Shown: positions 21,241 through 31,218 of the stretch, piece after piece
Position numbering within the stretch: the stretch's first letter is position 1
Layout of the letters: the number at the start of each line of letters is the position of its first letter
Source of the DNA: Nocardioides seonyuensis
GTDB taxonomy: Bacteria; Actinomycetota; Actinomycetes; Propionibacteriales; Nocardioidaceae
Assembly (NCBI RefSeq): GCF_004683965.1
Contig: NZ_CP038436.1
Span: 2,666,001 to 2,730,000 of the forward strand
Length of the DNA stretch: 64,000 nt
Direction: 5' to 3'
Notes under the pieces: generated by a model
Told to the model about the DNA's origin: nothing
Databases searched by the model: none
Seen by the model: only the letters and a program-made list of their open reading frames with translations
Translations under genes and position numbers: made by a program

Positions 21241-22485
21241 GTGTTGAACACACGCACACGTACGACCGTGGCCACTGCCGCGGTCCTGGTCGCTGCTGCG
21301 ACCCTCAGCTCCTGTGGCGGCACGAAGTCGGGAGCGGAGGCATCCGCTGCATCGTCCTGCGTCGAGACGGACGGTGACTCGATCAAGCTCGGGTTCCTCA
21401 ACTCCACCAGTGGCGCGATGTCCATCAGCGAGCAGACCGTCCGTGACTCGCTGAACCTGGCGGCAGCCGAGATCAACGCATCCGGCGGGATCCTCGACAA
21501 GGAGATCGAGGTCGTCGAGGAGGACGGCGCCTCGGACCCGGCGATCTTCGCCGAGAAGATCGGCAAGCTCCTCACCAGCGACTGCGTCGCCGCGGTGTTC
21601 GGCGGCTGGACGTCGGCCTCCCGCAAGGCGATGCTCCCGGTCGTCGAGGCCAACAACGGGCTGCTCTTCTACCCCGTGCAGTACGAAGGGCTCGAGGCCT
21701 CCGAGAACATCTACTACACCGGCGCCACGACCAACCAGCAGATCATCCCCGCCATGGACTTCCTCAAGGCCAAGGGTGTGAAGACGCTCTTCCTCGCGGG
21801 CTCCGACTACGTGTTCCCGCGCACGGCGAACAAGATCATCAAGCAGTACGCCGCGGAGCTGGGCATCGAGATCGTGGGGGAGGAGTACGTCCCGCTGGAC
21901 AAGGACGACTGGTCGACCCAGGTCGCCAAGATCGTCAAGGCGAAGCCCGACTTCGTGTTCAACACGATCAACGGCTCGTCCAACGTCGGGTTCATCAAGG
22001 CCTACTACGAGCAGGGCCTCAGCCCGGAGACCTCGCCCATCATCTCGGTGTCGATCGCCGAGGAGGAGGCGCCGTCGATGGGGAAGGACGTGACGGGCCA
22101 GTTCGCCGCCTGGAACTACTTCCAGTCCGTGGAGTCGCCGACGAACGAGACGTTCATCGAGGCGTTCCAGGAGAAGTACCCAGACCGGCCCACCTCTGAC
22201 CCGATGGAGGCGGCGTACACCTCGCTCTACCTGTACAAGAACATGGTGGAGAAGGCGGAGTCCTTCGACGTCGACGAACTGAACGATGCAGCCGACGGCG
22301 TGACCTTCGACGCCCCCGAGGGCGAGGTCACGATCAACGGGGAGAACCACCACATCGCCAAGACCGCCCTGATCGGCCGGATCAACGCCGACAACCAGTT
22401 CGACATCGTCTGGTCCTCCGAGGAGCCCATCGAGCCGGATCCCTTCCTGGAGGGCTACTCCTGGTGGAACCCCGACGCGGAGTGA
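21241..22485 (+). CDS. urtA: urea ABC transporter substrate-binding lipoprotein
   Basis: The 414-residue type 1 periplasmic-binding protein of the branched-chain amino-acid/amide family has a lipobox LSSC (Cys25). The stretch KLGFLNSTSGAMSISEQTVRD is typical of UrtA, as is VFGGWTSASRKAMLPVVE. It captures urea outside the cell and delivers it to UrtB/UrtC. The start is GTG at 21241. It is the first gene of urtABCDE-ureABCFGD, with GlnR-like boxes upstream. A strong hairpin follows, probably keeping urtA expression above that of the membrane genes. Confidence 0.95.
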   Translation: MLNTRTRTTVATAAVLVAAATLSSCGGTKSGAEASAASSCVETDGDSIKLGFLNSTSGAMSISEQTVRDSLNLAAAEINASGGILDKEIEVVEEDGASDPAIFAEKIGKLLTSDCVAAVFGGWTSASRKAMLPVVEANNGLLFYPVQYEGLEASENIYYTGATTNQQIIPAMDFLKAKGVKTLFLAGSDYVFPRTANKIIKQYAAELGIEIVGEEYVPLDKDDWSTQVAKIVKAKPDFVFNTINGSSNVGFIKAYYEQGLSPETSPIISVSIAEEEAPSMGKDVTGQFAAWNYFQSVESPTNETFIEAFQEKYPDRPTSDPMEAAYTSLYLYKNMVEKAESFDVDELNDAADGVTFDAPEGEVTINGENHHIAKTALIGRINADNQFDIVWSSEEPIEPDPFLEGYSWWNPDAE

Positions 22486-22493
22486 CCCGGTAG

Positions 22494-22554
22494 CCACCGC
22501 CGGCGCCGCGGTGGTCCCGCGTCCTCCCTCCCTCTAGGGACGCGGGGCCACCGC
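22494..22554 (+). terminator. mutually exclusive hairpins between urtA and urtB
   Basis: A 17-bp stem with one G-T mismatch (22508-22524 with 22538-22554) closes a 13-nt loop. Its 5' arm begins GCGGTGG, which can instead pair perfectly with CCACCGC at 22494-22500 (7-bp stem, 7-nt loop). Only one of the two can form. There is no T tract, so partial termination, RNA stabilisation of urtA or attenuation are all possible. Confidence 0.6.
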
Positions 22555-22587
22555 ATCCGGGCGCCTCCCTCGAACCAGGAGCCCTGC

Positions 22588-23472
22588 ATGGAGTCCTTCA
22601 CCACACCGCTGCTCACCGGCGCCTCGACCGGCGCGATCCTGCTGGTCGCCGCCCTCGGGCTCGCGCTCACCTTCGGCCAGATGGGCGTCATCAACATGGC
22701 CCACGGAGAGTTCTTGATGGCTGGCGCCTATTCCGCCTACCTCACCCAGCAGGTCGTCGCCGACACCACCTTGTCCCTGCTCCTGGCCATCCCGGTCGCC
22801 TTCGCCGTCGCCGGCCTGCTCGGCCTGGTGCTCGAAGCAGGGGTGATCCGCTGGATGTACCACCGACCGCTGGACACCCTGCTGGTCACGGTCGGGGTCA
22901 GCCTGGTCCTGCAGCAGCTCGCGAAGGACCTCTTCGGCGCCCAGGGCGACTCCGTGTTCACGCCCGGGTGGCTGGACGGCCACCTCACCGTCCTCGGCTA
23001 CAACTGGCCCTACGTCCGGATGTTCACGATCGTGGTCGCGCTTGCCAGCCTCGCGGCGCTGGCCGCACTGCTGAAGTTCACCTCCCTCGGACGGCGGATC
23101 AGGGCGACGGTGCAGAACCGCGAGCTTGCCGAGACGATGGGCGTGGCGACGCGCAGCGTCGACCGGCTCACCTTCTTCGTCGGCTCGGGGCTGGCCGGCC
23201 TCGGGGGCGTCGCGGTCGCGCTCAGCGGGGGAACCAACCCCGGTCTGGGGACGACGTACATCATCCCGGCGTTCCTCGTGGTCGTCGCGGGTGGGCTCGG
23301 GCAGCTTCGCGGCACCGTCATCGCCGCGTTCGTGGTCGGCATCGTGATCGCCTACCTGACGCGCTGGTTCGACGCGAGCATGGCCCAGGTGATCATCTTC
23401 GCGCTGGTGGTCGTCTTCCTCCAGCTGCGACCCCAGGGGCTCTTCACCGTCCAGACGCGGGGGCTGGCATGA
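22588..23472 (+). CDS. urtB: urea ABC transporter permease UrtB
   Basis: The 294-residue LivH-like permease has about eight hydrophobic helices. It shows LTFGQMGVINMAHGEFLMAGAYSAYLTQ near the N-terminus and RRIRATVQNRELAETMGVATRSVDRLTFFVGSGLAGLGGVAV, the cytoplasmic coupling loop. With UrtC it forms the urea channel. urtC starts inside its stop codon (ATGA). The start is ATG at 22588. Confidence 0.94.
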   Translation: MESFTTPLLTGASTGAILLVAALGLALTFGQMGVINMAHGEFLMAGAYSAYLTQQVVADTTLSLLLAIPVAFAVAGLLGLVLEAGVIRWMYHRPLDTLLVTVGVSLVLQQLAKDLFGAQGDSVFTPGWLDGHLTVLGYNWPYVRMFTIVVALASLAALAALLKFTSLGRRIRATVQNRELAETMGVATRSVDRLTFFVGSGLAGLGGVAVALSGGTNPGLGTTYIIPAFLVVVAGGLGQLRGTVIAAFVVGIVIAYLTRWFDASMAQVIIFALVVVFLQLRPQGLFTVQTRGLA

Positions 23473-24590
23473 GCACGCGTCGAGCGGAGCCCCGTCCCAG
23501 CCTCCGACGGCTGCAGCCCTACCTCCCCCTGGTCGGGATAGCCGTCCTGGCCTTCCTGCTGCTCGTGGTCGCCCCGGCCGCACTGAGTCCCTTCCGGCTC
23601 GGCAACCTCGGGAAGTACTGCGCCTGGGCCATTGCCGCTGTCGGCATCGGACTGGCCTGGGGACGCGGCGGGATGCTGGTGATGGGGCAGGGCGTCTTCT
23701 TCGGACTGGGTGGCTACGCCATGGCCATGCACCTCAAGCTGGAGGCGGCGATGGTCACCGGCGGCCCGGACGCCGTGCCCGACTTCATGGTCCTGTACGG
23801 CGACGGCTCGATGCCCGGGTGGTGGGAGCCGTTCCGCAGCCCCGCCTTCACCCTCGTCGCGATCGTGGCCCTTCCCGCGCTGGTCGCCTCGGTCCTCGGC
23901 TACGCGATCTTCAAGCGGAAGGTGAAGGGTGCCTACTTCGCGATCCTCAGCCAGGCCCTCGCCGTCGCCTTCGCGACGCTGCTGATCGCCACCATCAAGC
24001 AGACGGGCGGCTTCAACGGCCTGAACAACTTCACCTCGTTCTTCGGGTACAACCTCTACGACCCCGTGAACAAGCAGTTCATCTACACGATCGTGGCCGG
24101 GTTGCTGATCGCCTGCCTCGTGGTCGTCTGGCAGCTCTACCGCAGCCGCTTCGGTGAGCTGCTGGTCGCCACGCGGGACGCCGAGGAACGGGTGCGGTTC
24201 CTCGGCTACGACCCGGCCAACGTCAAGCTGGTCGCCTTCGTCGTCGCGGCGGTGATGGCCAGCATCGGCGGGGCGCTGTTCGTGCCCATCGCCGGGATCA
24301 TCTCCCCCTCCGACGTCGACGCGACCGCCTCGATCTGGCTGATTGCGGGGGTGGCCCTGGGCGGTCGCGCCTCGCTCCTGGGACCGGCGCTCGGGGCGCT
24401 GGCCGTGGGCTACGGCCAGTCGACGCTCTCGGAGACCTTCCCGAACCAGTGGAGCTACTTCCAGGGCGCGCTCTTCATCCTGGTCATCCTGCTCATCCCG
24501 GGAGGGCTGACCTCGTTGGTCCCGAAGGTGGGTGGCCGGCAGCGCCGGTCCGCGGCGGCGGTCGGAGTGAAGGAGGTGCAGCCCGCATGA
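23469..24590 (+). CDS. urtC: urea ABC transporter permease UrtC
   Basis: The 373-residue LivM-like permease includes the AWAIAAVGIGLAWGRGGMLVMGQG segment and the coupling loop FGELLVATRDAEERVRFLGYDPANVKL. The N-terminal basic stretch before the first helix is normal. It is the second membrane half of the urea importer, overlapping urtB by 4 bp and urtD by 4 bp, so subunit synthesis is coupled. Confidence 0.94.
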   Translation: MSTRRAEPRPSLRRLQPYLPLVGIAVLAFLLLVVAPAALSPFRLGNLGKYCAWAIAAVGIGLAWGRGGMLVMGQGVFFGLGGYAMAMHLKLEAAMVTGGPDAVPDFMVLYGDGSMPGWWEPFRSPAFTLVAIVALPALVASVLGYAIFKRKVKGAYFAILSQALAVAFATLLIATIKQTGGFNGLNNFTSFFGYNLYDPVNKQFIYTIVAGLLIACLVVVWQLYRSRFGELLVATRDAEERVRFLGYDPANVKLVAFVVAAVMASIGGALFVPIAGIISPSDVDATASIWLIAGVALGGRASLLGPALGALAVGYGQSTLSETFPNQWSYFQGALFILVILLIPGGLTSLVPKVGGRQRRSAAAVGVKEVQPA

Positions 24591-25387
24591 GCGCACCGGA
24601 CGAGCTCGGGCAGGACTACCTGGAGGTCCGGGACCTCACCGTCGACTTCGAAGGCTTCAAGGCCGTCGACGGCGTCGACCTGACGTTGCTGCAGGGGCGG
24701 CTGCACTTCCTGATCGGGCCGAACGGGGCCGGCAAGACCACGCTGGTCGACGCCCTCACGGGCCTGGTACCGGCGACCGGCCTCGCGCGCTACCGCAACC
24801 GGGACCTGCTCACGATGAAGCCCCACCAGATCGTCAGGTCCGGGATCGGCCGCACCTTCCAGACAGCCACGGTGTTCGAGCACCTCAGCGTGCTCCAGAA
24901 CCTGGACATCGCCGGCGGCGTCCACCGCAAGGCATGGCGGTTGCCGCTCGCCCGCCGGGGGACGCCTGACTACGTCCAGCACGCCCTGGAGACGATCGGC
25001 CTCACTGACCTGCGGGACCGGCCCGCGGGGGTCCTGGCGCATGGTCAGAAGCAGTGGCTCGAGATCGGGATGCTCCTGGTCCAGGACGCCAAGGTGATGT
25101 TCCTCGACGAGACGGTGGCGGGCATGAGCCACGAGGAGCGCGACGCCACCGGCGAGCTGCTCCAGCGGATCGGGTCGGAGCGGACGACCGTGGTCATCGA
25201 GCACGACATGGACTTCGTCCGGAGCTTCGCAGACGTGGTCACGGTGATGCACGCAGGGAAGGTGCTGGCCGAAGGGTCTCTCGCAGAGATCCAGTCCGAC
25301 GCCCGCGTCCAGGAGGTCTATCTCGGACGAGCCGCCACCGCGGTGGCGGACACCGTCGAGGCCACCTACATCGAGGAGGGCGTCTGA
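24587..25387 (+). CDS. urtD: urea ABC transporter ATP-binding protein UrtD
   Basis: The 266-residue LivG-type ATPase has Walker A GPNGAGKTT (residues 44-52). The family-typical signature LAHGQKQWLEIG replaces LSGGQ, Walker B is VMFLDETVAGMS, and the H-loop is VVIEHDMDFV. The Walker B region reads LDET where LDEP is usual; the catalytic Glu is kept. It drives urea import with UrtE. The start overlaps urtC and the stop shares a base with urtE. Confidence 0.94.
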   Translation: MSAPDELGQDYLEVRDLTVDFEGFKAVDGVDLTLLQGRLHFLIGPNGAGKTTLVDALTGLVPATGLARYRNRDLLTMKPHQIVRSGIGRTFQTATVFEHLSVLQNLDIAGGVHRKAWRLPLARRGTPDYVQHALETIGLTDLRDRPAGVLAHGQKQWLEIGMLLVQDAKVMFLDETVAGMSHEERDATGELLQRIGSERTTVVIEHDMDFVRSFADVVTVMHAGKVLAEGSLAEIQSDARVQEVYLGRAATAVADTVEATYIEEGV

Positions 25388-26067
25388 TGCTCGAGCTCCG
25401 CAACGTCACGGCCGGCTACTCCCGCGCGGCCGTGCTCCACGACGTGTCGATCACGGTGCCCCCGGGCCAGGCCGTCGCCGTCACCGGGCACAACGGCGCG
25501 GGCAAGACCACGCTCCTGCGTGCCGCGGTCGGGCTGCTGCCCCTCAAGCGGGGCCAGGTGCTCCTCGACGGCGAGGACGTCAGCAGGCTCGCGCCCAACC
25601 GGCGGGTGCGGCGCGGCGTCGGCTACGTGCCACAGGGACAGCTCTGCTTCGGCCAGATGACGACCCTGGAGAACCTCCAGCTCGTCGACACGTCCATCTC
25701 AGCCATCGAGGAGGTCCTCGAGACCTTCCCCGCCCTGCGTGCGGTCCTGGGTCGACGGGCCGGCCTGCTCTCCGGCGGTCAGCGCCAGCAGCTCTCCATG
25801 GCGCGCACCCTCCTCACCCGACCCCGGATGCTGATCCTCGACGAGCCGACCGAGGGTATCCAGCCCAACGTCGTGGCAGAGATCGAGCGAGTGATCACCG
25901 AGCTGACCCGACGCGGTGACCTGTCCGTGCTGCTCGTCGAGCAGCACGTCGGGTTCGCGCTGCGGACCACAGACCGGTACTACGTCCTGGAGTCCGGTCG
26001 CGTGACGGCCAGCGGCGACGGCGGCGACCGCGCGATCGACGCCGTCCGCGACGCGATGGCCGTCTGA
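25387..26067 (+). CDS. urtE: urea ABC transporter ATP-binding protein UrtE
   Basis: The 226-residue LivF-type ATPase has Walker [10 protein letters not shown] (residues 34-42), signature [14 protein letters not shown], Walker [15 protein letters not shown] and H-loop [10 protein letters not shown]. It is the last transporter gene; ureA begins 7 bp after its stop, so uptake and hydrolysis of urea are made from the same transcript. Confidence 0.95.
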   Translation: MLELRNVTAGYSRAAVLHDVSITVPPGQAVAVTGHNGAGKTTLLRAAVGLLPLKRGQVLLDGEDVSRLAPNRRVRRGVGYVPQGQLCFGQMTTLENLQLVDTSISAIEEVLETFPALRAVLGRRAGLLSGGQRQQLSMARTLLTRPRMLILDEPTEGIQPNVVAEIERVITELTRRGDLSVLLVEQHVGFALRTTDRYYVLESGRVTASGDGGDRAIDAVRDAMAV

Positions 26068-26074
26068 GGCCGGC

Positions 26075-26377
26075 ATGCACCTCACTCCAGCAGACACCGA
26101 GAAGCTGCTGCTCGCGGTGGCCGGCATGGTCGCCCGAGACCGGCTGGCCCGCGGCGTCAGGCTCAACCACCCGGAGACAGTGGCCCTCCTGAGCACGTGG
26201 GTGATCGAACGGGCGCGCGACGGAATGAGCGTGACGGACCTGATGGAGCTCGGCCGCGACGTGCTCACCCGTGAGCAGGTCATGCCGGAGGTCGCCGCGA
26301 TGCTCACCGACGTCCAGGTGGAGGCCACCTTCCCCGACGGCCGCAAGCTCGTCACGATCCACCAGCCCATCGCGTGA
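26075..26377 (+). CDS. ureA: urease subunit gamma
   Basis: The 100-residue UreA contains [22 protein letters not shown] at the start and [22 protein letters not shown] in the middle, both diagnostic. It forms the trimeric urease core with UreB and UreC. An unusual run of tandem repeats follows its stop before ureB. Confidence 0.96.
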   Translation: MHLTPADTEKLLLAVAGMVARDRLARGVRLNHPETVALLSTWVIERARDGMSVTDLMELGRDVLTREQVMPEVAAMLTDVQVEATFPDGRKLVTIHQPIA

Positions 26378-26445
26378 CCGACCCACTCGCGTGACCGACC
26401 CAGCCCCAGACCGACCCAGCCCCAGACCGACCCAGCCCAGACCGA
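26376..26445 (+). repeat. 16-bp tandem repeat between ureA and ureB
   Basis: GACCGACCCAGCCCCA occurs twice exactly (26393-26408, 26409-26424), once as a 15-bp copy (26425-26439), once degenerate before them (26376-26392) and as a six-base start of another at 26440. It fills the ureA-ureB gap up to the ureB ribosome binding site (GAGGAGAG). It overlaps the ureA stop. Confidence 0.85.
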
Positions 26446-26462
26446 AGAATCGAGGAGAGCTC

Positions 26463-26801
26463 GTGGCCCACCTGCCAAGCGGACCGGGTGAGATCCGCTG
26501 CCGTCCCGGCACGGTGCTCCTCAATGCCGACCGGGACCCGGAGGAACGGCTGACGCTGGTGATCACGAACACCGGTGACCGGCCGGTCCAGATCGGCTCG
26601 CACATCCACCTGCCCGACGTGAACCCGGCGCTCTCCTTCGACAGGGACGCAGCGGCCGGCCACCGGCTCGACATCCCCTCCGGCACGAGCCGCCGTTTCG
26701 AACCGGGTGCCTCCCGGGAGGTCGAGGCAGTCGCCCTGCGCGGCCTGCGGGCCGTTCCGGGGATCCAGGTGCGTTCCGGGGACGGGGGCGACGGTGGTTG
26801 A
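26463..26801 (+). CDS. ureB: urease subunit beta
   Basis: The 112-residue UreB begins GTG at 26463 with a GAGGAGAG ribosome binding site just upstream. [17 protein letters not shown] and [23 protein letters not shown] are the conserved family segments (the usual form is GSHyHf.E.N). The C-terminal [13 protein letters not shown] is near normal. It overlaps the ureC start by 8 bp. Confidence 0.95.
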   Translation: MAHLPSGPGEIRCRPGTVLLNADRDPEERLTLVITNTGDRPVQIGSHIHLPDVNPALSFDRDAAAGHRLDIPSGTSRRFEPGASREVEAVALRGLRAVPGIQVRSGDGGDGG

Positions 26802-28494
26802 GATCTCGCGTGTCGAGTACGCCGCCCTCTACGGGCCCACCGCTGGCGACCAGGTCCGCCTCGGTGACACGGATCTGTGGATCGAGGTGGAGCAGGACCT
26901 CACCTTCGGCGGCGAGGAAGCGGTGTTCGGGGGCGGCAAGTCGATCCGCGAGTCGATGGCCCAGTCGTCGGTCTCGCGGGCGGACGGCGCCCTGGACACG
27001 GTCATCACCAACGCCCTGGTCCTGGACCACTGGGGCATCGTCAAGGCGGACGTCGGCCTGCGTGATGGTCGGATCGTGGCCCTGGGTCGAAGCGGCAACC
27101 CGGACATCGCCGACGGTGTGCACCCCGGACTGGTCATCGGGCCCTCGACCGACGTCATCTCGGGGGAGGGCAAGATCCTCACCGCCGGCGGGATCGACGT
27201 CCACGTCCACCTGCTGTCCCGCTCACAGGTGCATGAAGCCCTGGCCACCGGGATCACCACCATCGGCGGCGGAGGCACCGGACCGTCGGAAGGGTCGAAG
27301 GCGACCACGGTGACCCCAGGGGCCTGGCACCTGCGCGCCGTGCACCGGGCGCTGGACCCGCTGCCGGTCAACGTGCTGCTCATGGGCAAGGGCAACACCG
27401 TCTCGGCAGCCGGCCTGGCCGAGCAGGCCCTGGCCGGCGCAGCGGCGTACAAGGTGCACGAGGACTGGGGCTCGACCCCTGCCGCGATCGACGCCGCGCT
27501 GCGTGCCGCCGACGAGTTCGGCTTGCAGGTCGCCCTGCACTCCGACAGCCTCAACGAGGCGGGCTACCTCGAGTCGACGCTGCGCGCGATCGGCGGCCGC
27601 TCGATCCACGCCTTCCATGCCGAGGGCGCCGGGGGCGGACACGCTCCCGACATCGTGCGCGTCGCCGGCGAGCCGCACGTGATTCCCGGCTCGACCAACC
27701 CGACGCTCCCGCACACCGTGAACACGGTGGCCGAGCACCTCGACATGCTGATGGTCTGCCACCACCTCAACCCGCGGGTGCCGGAGGACCTCGCCTTCGC
27801 AGAGTCCCGGATCCGCGCGACCACGATCGCCGCCGAGGACGTGCTGCACGACATCGGGGCCATGTCGATCACGTCCTCGGACGCACAGGCGATGGGTCGG
27901 ATCGGCGAGGTGGTCGTCAGGACCTGGCAGGTGGCCCACGTGATGAAGGCCCAGCGAGGTCGGCTCGGTGACGGTCCGGCGGACAACGAGCGCGCCCGGC
28001 GGTACGTCGCCAAGTACACGATCAACCCGGCGATCGCACACGGCATCGACCACGAGGTCGGCTCGGTGGAGCCCGGGAAGCTCGCCGACCTGGTCCTGTG
28101 GGACCCGCGCTTCTTCGGGATCCGCCCCGCGGTCGTGGTCAAGGGGGGCGCCTTGGTGTACGCCGCGCTCGGCGACCCCAACGCCTCGATCCCCACCCCG
28201 CAGCCTGTGCTCATGAGGCCGACCCTGGTCGAGGACGACGGTGCCGACCACGCGGTCACCTTCGTGGCGCCTGCGGCCCTCGACGCGGGCCTGGCCGGTG
28301 AGCTCGGGCTGCGTCGTCGCCTCGCCGGGGTGCGCCCGACGCGCGACGTCGGCAAGGCGCAGATGGTCAACAACGACGCGCTTCCGGTGATCGTCGTCGA
28401 CCCCGAGACCTTCGCCATCGACGTCGACGGAGAGCGGATCGTGCCGTCACCGGCGACCGAGCTCCCGCTGACCCAGCTCTACTCGATGTTCTGA
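26794..28494 (+). CDS. ureC: urease subunit alpha (catalytic)
   Basis: The 566-residue nickel enzyme hydrolyses urea to ammonia and carbamate. HVH metal ligands are in [11 protein letters not shown]. The lysine that becomes carbamylated lies in [11 protein letters not shown], the flap cysteine and histidine in [18 protein letters not shown], and the last nickel-ligand aspartate in SSDAQAMGR. Several usually invariant positions differ: YKVHEDW for [15 protein letters not shown] for HTDTLNE, and SSDA for SSDS. I infer these belong to a distinct but functional actinobacterial subgroup. The GTG start at 26794 overlaps ureB. The ureF gene follows 4 bp after the stop. Confidence 0.96.
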   Translation: MVEISRVEYAALYGPTAGDQVRLGDTDLWIEVEQDLTFGGEEAVFGGGKSIRESMAQSSVSRADGALDTVITNALVLDHWGIVKADVGLRDGRIVALGRSGNPDIADGVHPGLVIGPSTDVISGEGKILTAGGIDVHVHLLSRSQVHEALATGITTIGGGGTGPSEGSKATTVTPGAWHLRAVHRALDPLPVNVLLMGKGNTVSAAGLAEQALAGAAAYKVHEDWGSTPAAIDAALRAADEFGLQVALHSDSLNEAGYLESTLRAIGGRSIHAFHAEGAGGGHAPDIVRVAGEPHVIPGSTNPTLPHTVNTVAEHLDMLMVCHHLNPRVPEDLAFAESRIRATTIAAEDVLHDIGAMSITSSDAQAMGRIGEVVVRTWQVAHVMKAQRGRLGDGPADNERARRYVAKYTINPAIAHGIDHEVGSVEPGKLADLVLWDPRFFGIRPAVVVKGGALVYAALGDPNASIPTPQPVLMRPTLVEDDGADHAVTFVAPAALDAGLAGELGLRRRLAGVRPTRDVGKAQMVNNDALPVIVVDPETFAIDVDGERIVPSPATELPLTQLYSMF

Positions 28495-28498
28495 GCCG

Positions 28499-29182
28499 AT
28501 GAGTCACGCGATGTCGGGTGTCCCGGTCGACCTGCTCCTGATGCTGCTCGGTGACGCGCGCCTGCCGGTGGCCGGCCACACCCAGTCGGCCGGCCTGGAA
28601 CCAGCGGTCCAGGGCGGGCTGACGGTCGGCGAGGTGCCGCTCTACATCTCGGCGCGGCTGTCGACGGCCGTGCGCGTCGAGGCCGGGACGGCGGTGGTGG
28701 CGCTCCACCACCTGACCCGCGGCCTGCCGCTGGAGCCGGTGGTCAGCGCGTGGGCGGCGCGCACGCCCAGCCCGGCCCTGCGGCGTACGTCGCGGACCCA
28801 GGCCCGGGCCCTGAACCGACTCGCCGGCCGCCTGTGGCCCGACGCCGAGCCCGTGGCTCGTGCCGCTGCGATGCCGGGCGTCCCGCGGCCGGTCGCGTCG
28901 GCCGCGACGGCTGCAGCGGTGGGACTGGACGCGCCCTCCCTGGCCCGCCTGATCGGGTACGACGACGTCCAGACCGTTGCCTCGGCGGCCCTCAAGCTGC
29001 TGCCCCTCGATCCGGCCGTCGCGACCGGGTGGGTGCACGACGCGCTGCCCGCCGTCGCGGCGGCGGCCGAGTCGGTGGCGCGACTGACCTGTCCCGCCGA
29101 GATCCCGGCAACCGCAGGACCCCAGACCGAGTCGTGGGCCGAGACCCACGCCCACAGCACCAGGAGGTTGTTCAGTGCCTGA
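28499..29182 (+). CDS. ureF: urease accessory protein UreF
   Basis: The 227-residue, mainly helical protein shows [22 protein letters not shown], the usual UreF opening (typically LL.lsds.fP.G.f.hS.GLE). It joins UreD and UreG in the nickel-delivery complex and gates GTP hydrolysis. It overlaps ureG by 8 bp. Confidence 0.88.
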   Translation: MSHAMSGVPVDLLLMLLGDARLPVAGHTQSAGLEPAVQGGLTVGEVPLYISARLSTAVRVEAGTAVVALHHLTRGLPLEPVVSAWAARTPSPALRRTSRTQARALNRLAGRLWPDAEPVARAAAMPGVPRPVASAATAAAVGLDAPSLARLIGYDDVQTVASAALKLLPLDPAVATGWVHDALPAVAAAAESVARLTCPAEIPATAGPQTESWAETHAHSTRRLFSA

Positions 29183-29894
29183 TCCGTCCCCCACCCGAGG
29201 CCTTCGTCTGGGAGTCTGCGGCCCTGTCGGAACCGGCAAGAGCTCACTGATCGCCCTGCTCTGCCGGGAGCTGGCCGGCTCGCTCTCGATCGCCGTGGTC
29301 ACCAACGACATCTACACCGACGAGGACGCCCGCTTCCTGCGCGCGGCCGGGGTGCTCGAGCCCGAGCGGATCCGTGCCGTGGAGACGGGAGCCTGCCCGC
29401 ACACGGCGATCCGCGACGACATCACCGCGAACCTGCTCGCGGTCGAGGAGCTCGAGGACGAGTTCGTGCCTGACCTGGTGCTCATCGAGTCCGGCGGCGA
29501 CAACCTCACCGCGACCTTCTCGCCGGCGCTGGTGGACGTCCAGATCTTCGTGCTGGACATCGCGGGCGGGGGAGACGTGGCTCGCAAGGGTGGACCGGGC
29601 ATCGAGAGAGCCGACCTCCTCGTGGTGAACAAGACCGACCTGGCACCGCACGTGGGGGTCGACCGCGAACGCATGGTCGCCGACGCGCTCACCGCGCGGG
29701 AAGGGCGCCCCGTCATCGCGCTCTCACGCGCGGAGCGGAGCTCGATCGAGGAGCTGACCGCCTGGGTGACCGCCCAGCTGGACCGGCACCGCGACGGGCA
29801 GCTCATCCCGGTCGACCCGGGCCCGATGGCGCCCCACTCACACGCCCCCACCGACGCGCACGCCCACGGGGACCATGACCACCCTGCTGCGTGA
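29175..29894 (+). CDS. ureG: urease accessory GTPase UreG
   Basis: The 239-residue SIMIBI-class GTPase has P-loop [23 protein letters not shown] (switch region) and [11 protein letters not shown] (guanine specificity, NKTD). The Cys-Pro-His nickel site is in [13 protein letters not shown]. The C-terminal tail after residue 215 is rich in His and Asp ([16 protein letters not shown]) and could store nickel. This matters because no ureE gene is present. ureD starts within its last 20 bases. Confidence 0.95.
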   Translation: MPDPSPTRGLRLGVCGPVGTGKSSLIALLCRELAGSLSIAVVTNDIYTDEDARFLRAAGVLEPERIRAVETGACPHTAIRDDITANLLAVEELEDEFVPDLVLIESGGDNLTATFSPALVDVQIFVLDIAGGGDVARKGGPGIERADLLVVNKTDLAPHVGVDRERMVADALTAREGRPVIALSRAERSSIEELTAWVTAQLDRHRDGQLIPVDPGPMAPHSHAPTDAHAHGDHDHPAA

Positions 29895-30624
29895 CACGGC
29901 CGCCGACCGGCGTACCACCCTCTCGGTGGACGTCGCGCCCGGTCGAGCCCTGGTGCGGAGCAGCGTGACCGGCGACCCGGGCAGGCCCTCCCTGCGAGCG
30001 ATGCTGCTGGACAGCGGCTCGGGGCACGCCCGGGTCGCGCTGGTCCCCGACGGCGCTCTCCTGCTGGCCGGGGACGCGATCCGGTTGGACGTCGAGGTAG
30101 GGCCGGGAGCGACCCTCGAGCTGGTGGAGCCGGCCGGCACGGTGGCCTTCGACATGCGCGGTGAGGAGGCGACCTGGGACGTGCGGATCGACCTCGCCGA
30201 GGATGCCACCTTGGTCTGGGCGGGGGAGCCGTTCGTGGTCGCGGCCGGAGCCCGGGTCCGTCGTAGCACGTCGGTCCGTGTGTCCGCCGGCTCGCGCCTG
30301 GCTCTCCGGGAGTCGCTGGTGCTGGGCCGGCACGGGGAGCGGGGCGGGGTCCTGGAGCAGGCATGGTCGGCGTATGGGCCGGGAGGCGTCCCGCTCGTGG
30401 TGGAGCGGTTGCTCCTGGACGAGTCGGCGCACCGACCCGGGATCCTCGGTGGACAGCGGGCCCTCGGCTCGGTGGTCGCGCTCGGGATCCCGGTCGCCGA
30501 CGACGTCTGCGTGGCGGGGCGGCTGGACCTCGAGCACGGTGGCACCGTGTGGCGCTGGCTCGCCCACGAGGCCCATCGGGCCGTGCCGCTCGAGGCCTGG
30601 AGGGCCGTGCTCGATGCCCTGTGA
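29875..30624 (+). CDS. ureD: urease accessory protein UreD (UreH)
   Basis: The 249-residue scaffold protein links the UreF-UreG complex to apo-urease. Typical features are the beta-rich opening and [34 protein letters not shown] (usual form: ... GgDrl.l.v.vg.gA...v...gatkvy). Overall similarity is low, as usual for UreD, but its place as last gene of ureABCFGD makes the call firm. The overlap with ureG is 20 bp. It lacks the ureE partner found in many operons. Confidence 0.88.
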   Translation: MTTLLRDTAADRRTTLSVDVAPGRALVRSSVTGDPGRPSLRAMLLDSGSGHARVALVPDGALLLAGDAIRLDVEVGPGATLELVEPAGTVAFDMRGEEATWDVRIDLAEDATLVWAGEPFVVAAGARVRRSTSVRVSAGSRLALRESLVLGRHGERGGVLEQAWSAYGPGGVPLVVERLLLDESAHRPGILGGQRALGSVVALGIPVADDVCVAGRLDLEHGGTVWRWLAHEAHRAVPLEAWRAVLDAL

Positions 30625-30729
30625 ACGGGGTCCAGGGCGGCGCGATCGAGGTCGCGGCCCACGGACGTGCCTAGGCTAGGTCCAACCGACCGGCACGCTC
30701 GTCGGTCGTCTCAGGAGCGGGAGTGGTCC

Positions 30730-31173
30730 ATGGTCAAGCAGGTGGCCGCTCCTCACCACGTCGGGAGCCTCGTGGTCCTGCTGCGCTGCTGCGAGGACAA
30801 GGTGCGTCAGCGTCTCCAACCGCTCCTCGACGAGGCCGACCTCTCGCCCGAGCACTGGCGGATCATGGCCCTCCTGCGCGAGCAGCCGGGCCTCGGCGCC
30901 GGTGCGATTGCGACGGGCGCCGTGCTGCCCAGCGCATCCGTCACCCGGCACGTGGACAAGCTCGTCGAGCGCGACATGGTGGTCCGCAGCATCGATCCCG
31001 CTGACAAGCGTCGGGTCGTGCTGGCCCTGTCACCGCGCGGTCTCGACCTGGCTGAGCAGCTGCTGGCGGAGGAGCGTGCCGTGGAGGACGTCATCGCGAC
31101 CAGCCTGGGCCCGAAGAGGTTCGAGGCCCTGGCGCGCGACCTCGACATGCTGCCCCGGGTCCTTGATGGGTGA
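30730..31173 (+). CDS. MarR family transcriptional regulator
   Basis: The 147-residue winged-helix protein has LSPEHWRIMALLREQPGLGAGAIATGAVLPSASVTRHVDKLVERDMVVRSIDPADKRRVVLALSPRGLDL, which covers the MarR HTH and the wing with its DxRR motif (ADKRR here). The ATG at 30730 fits the family start. It is 105 bp downstream of ureD, and there is no clear target next door. Regulation of the following small genes is possible but not shown. Confidence 0.88.
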   Translation: MVKQVAAPHHVGSLVVLLRCCEDKVRQRLQPLLDEADLSPEHWRIMALLREQPGLGAGAIATGAVLPSASVTRHVDKLVERDMVVRSIDPADKRRVVLALSPRGLDLAEQLLAEERAVEDVIATSLGPKRFEALARDLDMLPRVLDG

Positions 31174-31218
31174 TCGGGCGCGCTTGTCCTCAGGACGTTC
31201 CGGGGGTAGGCATGGGGG

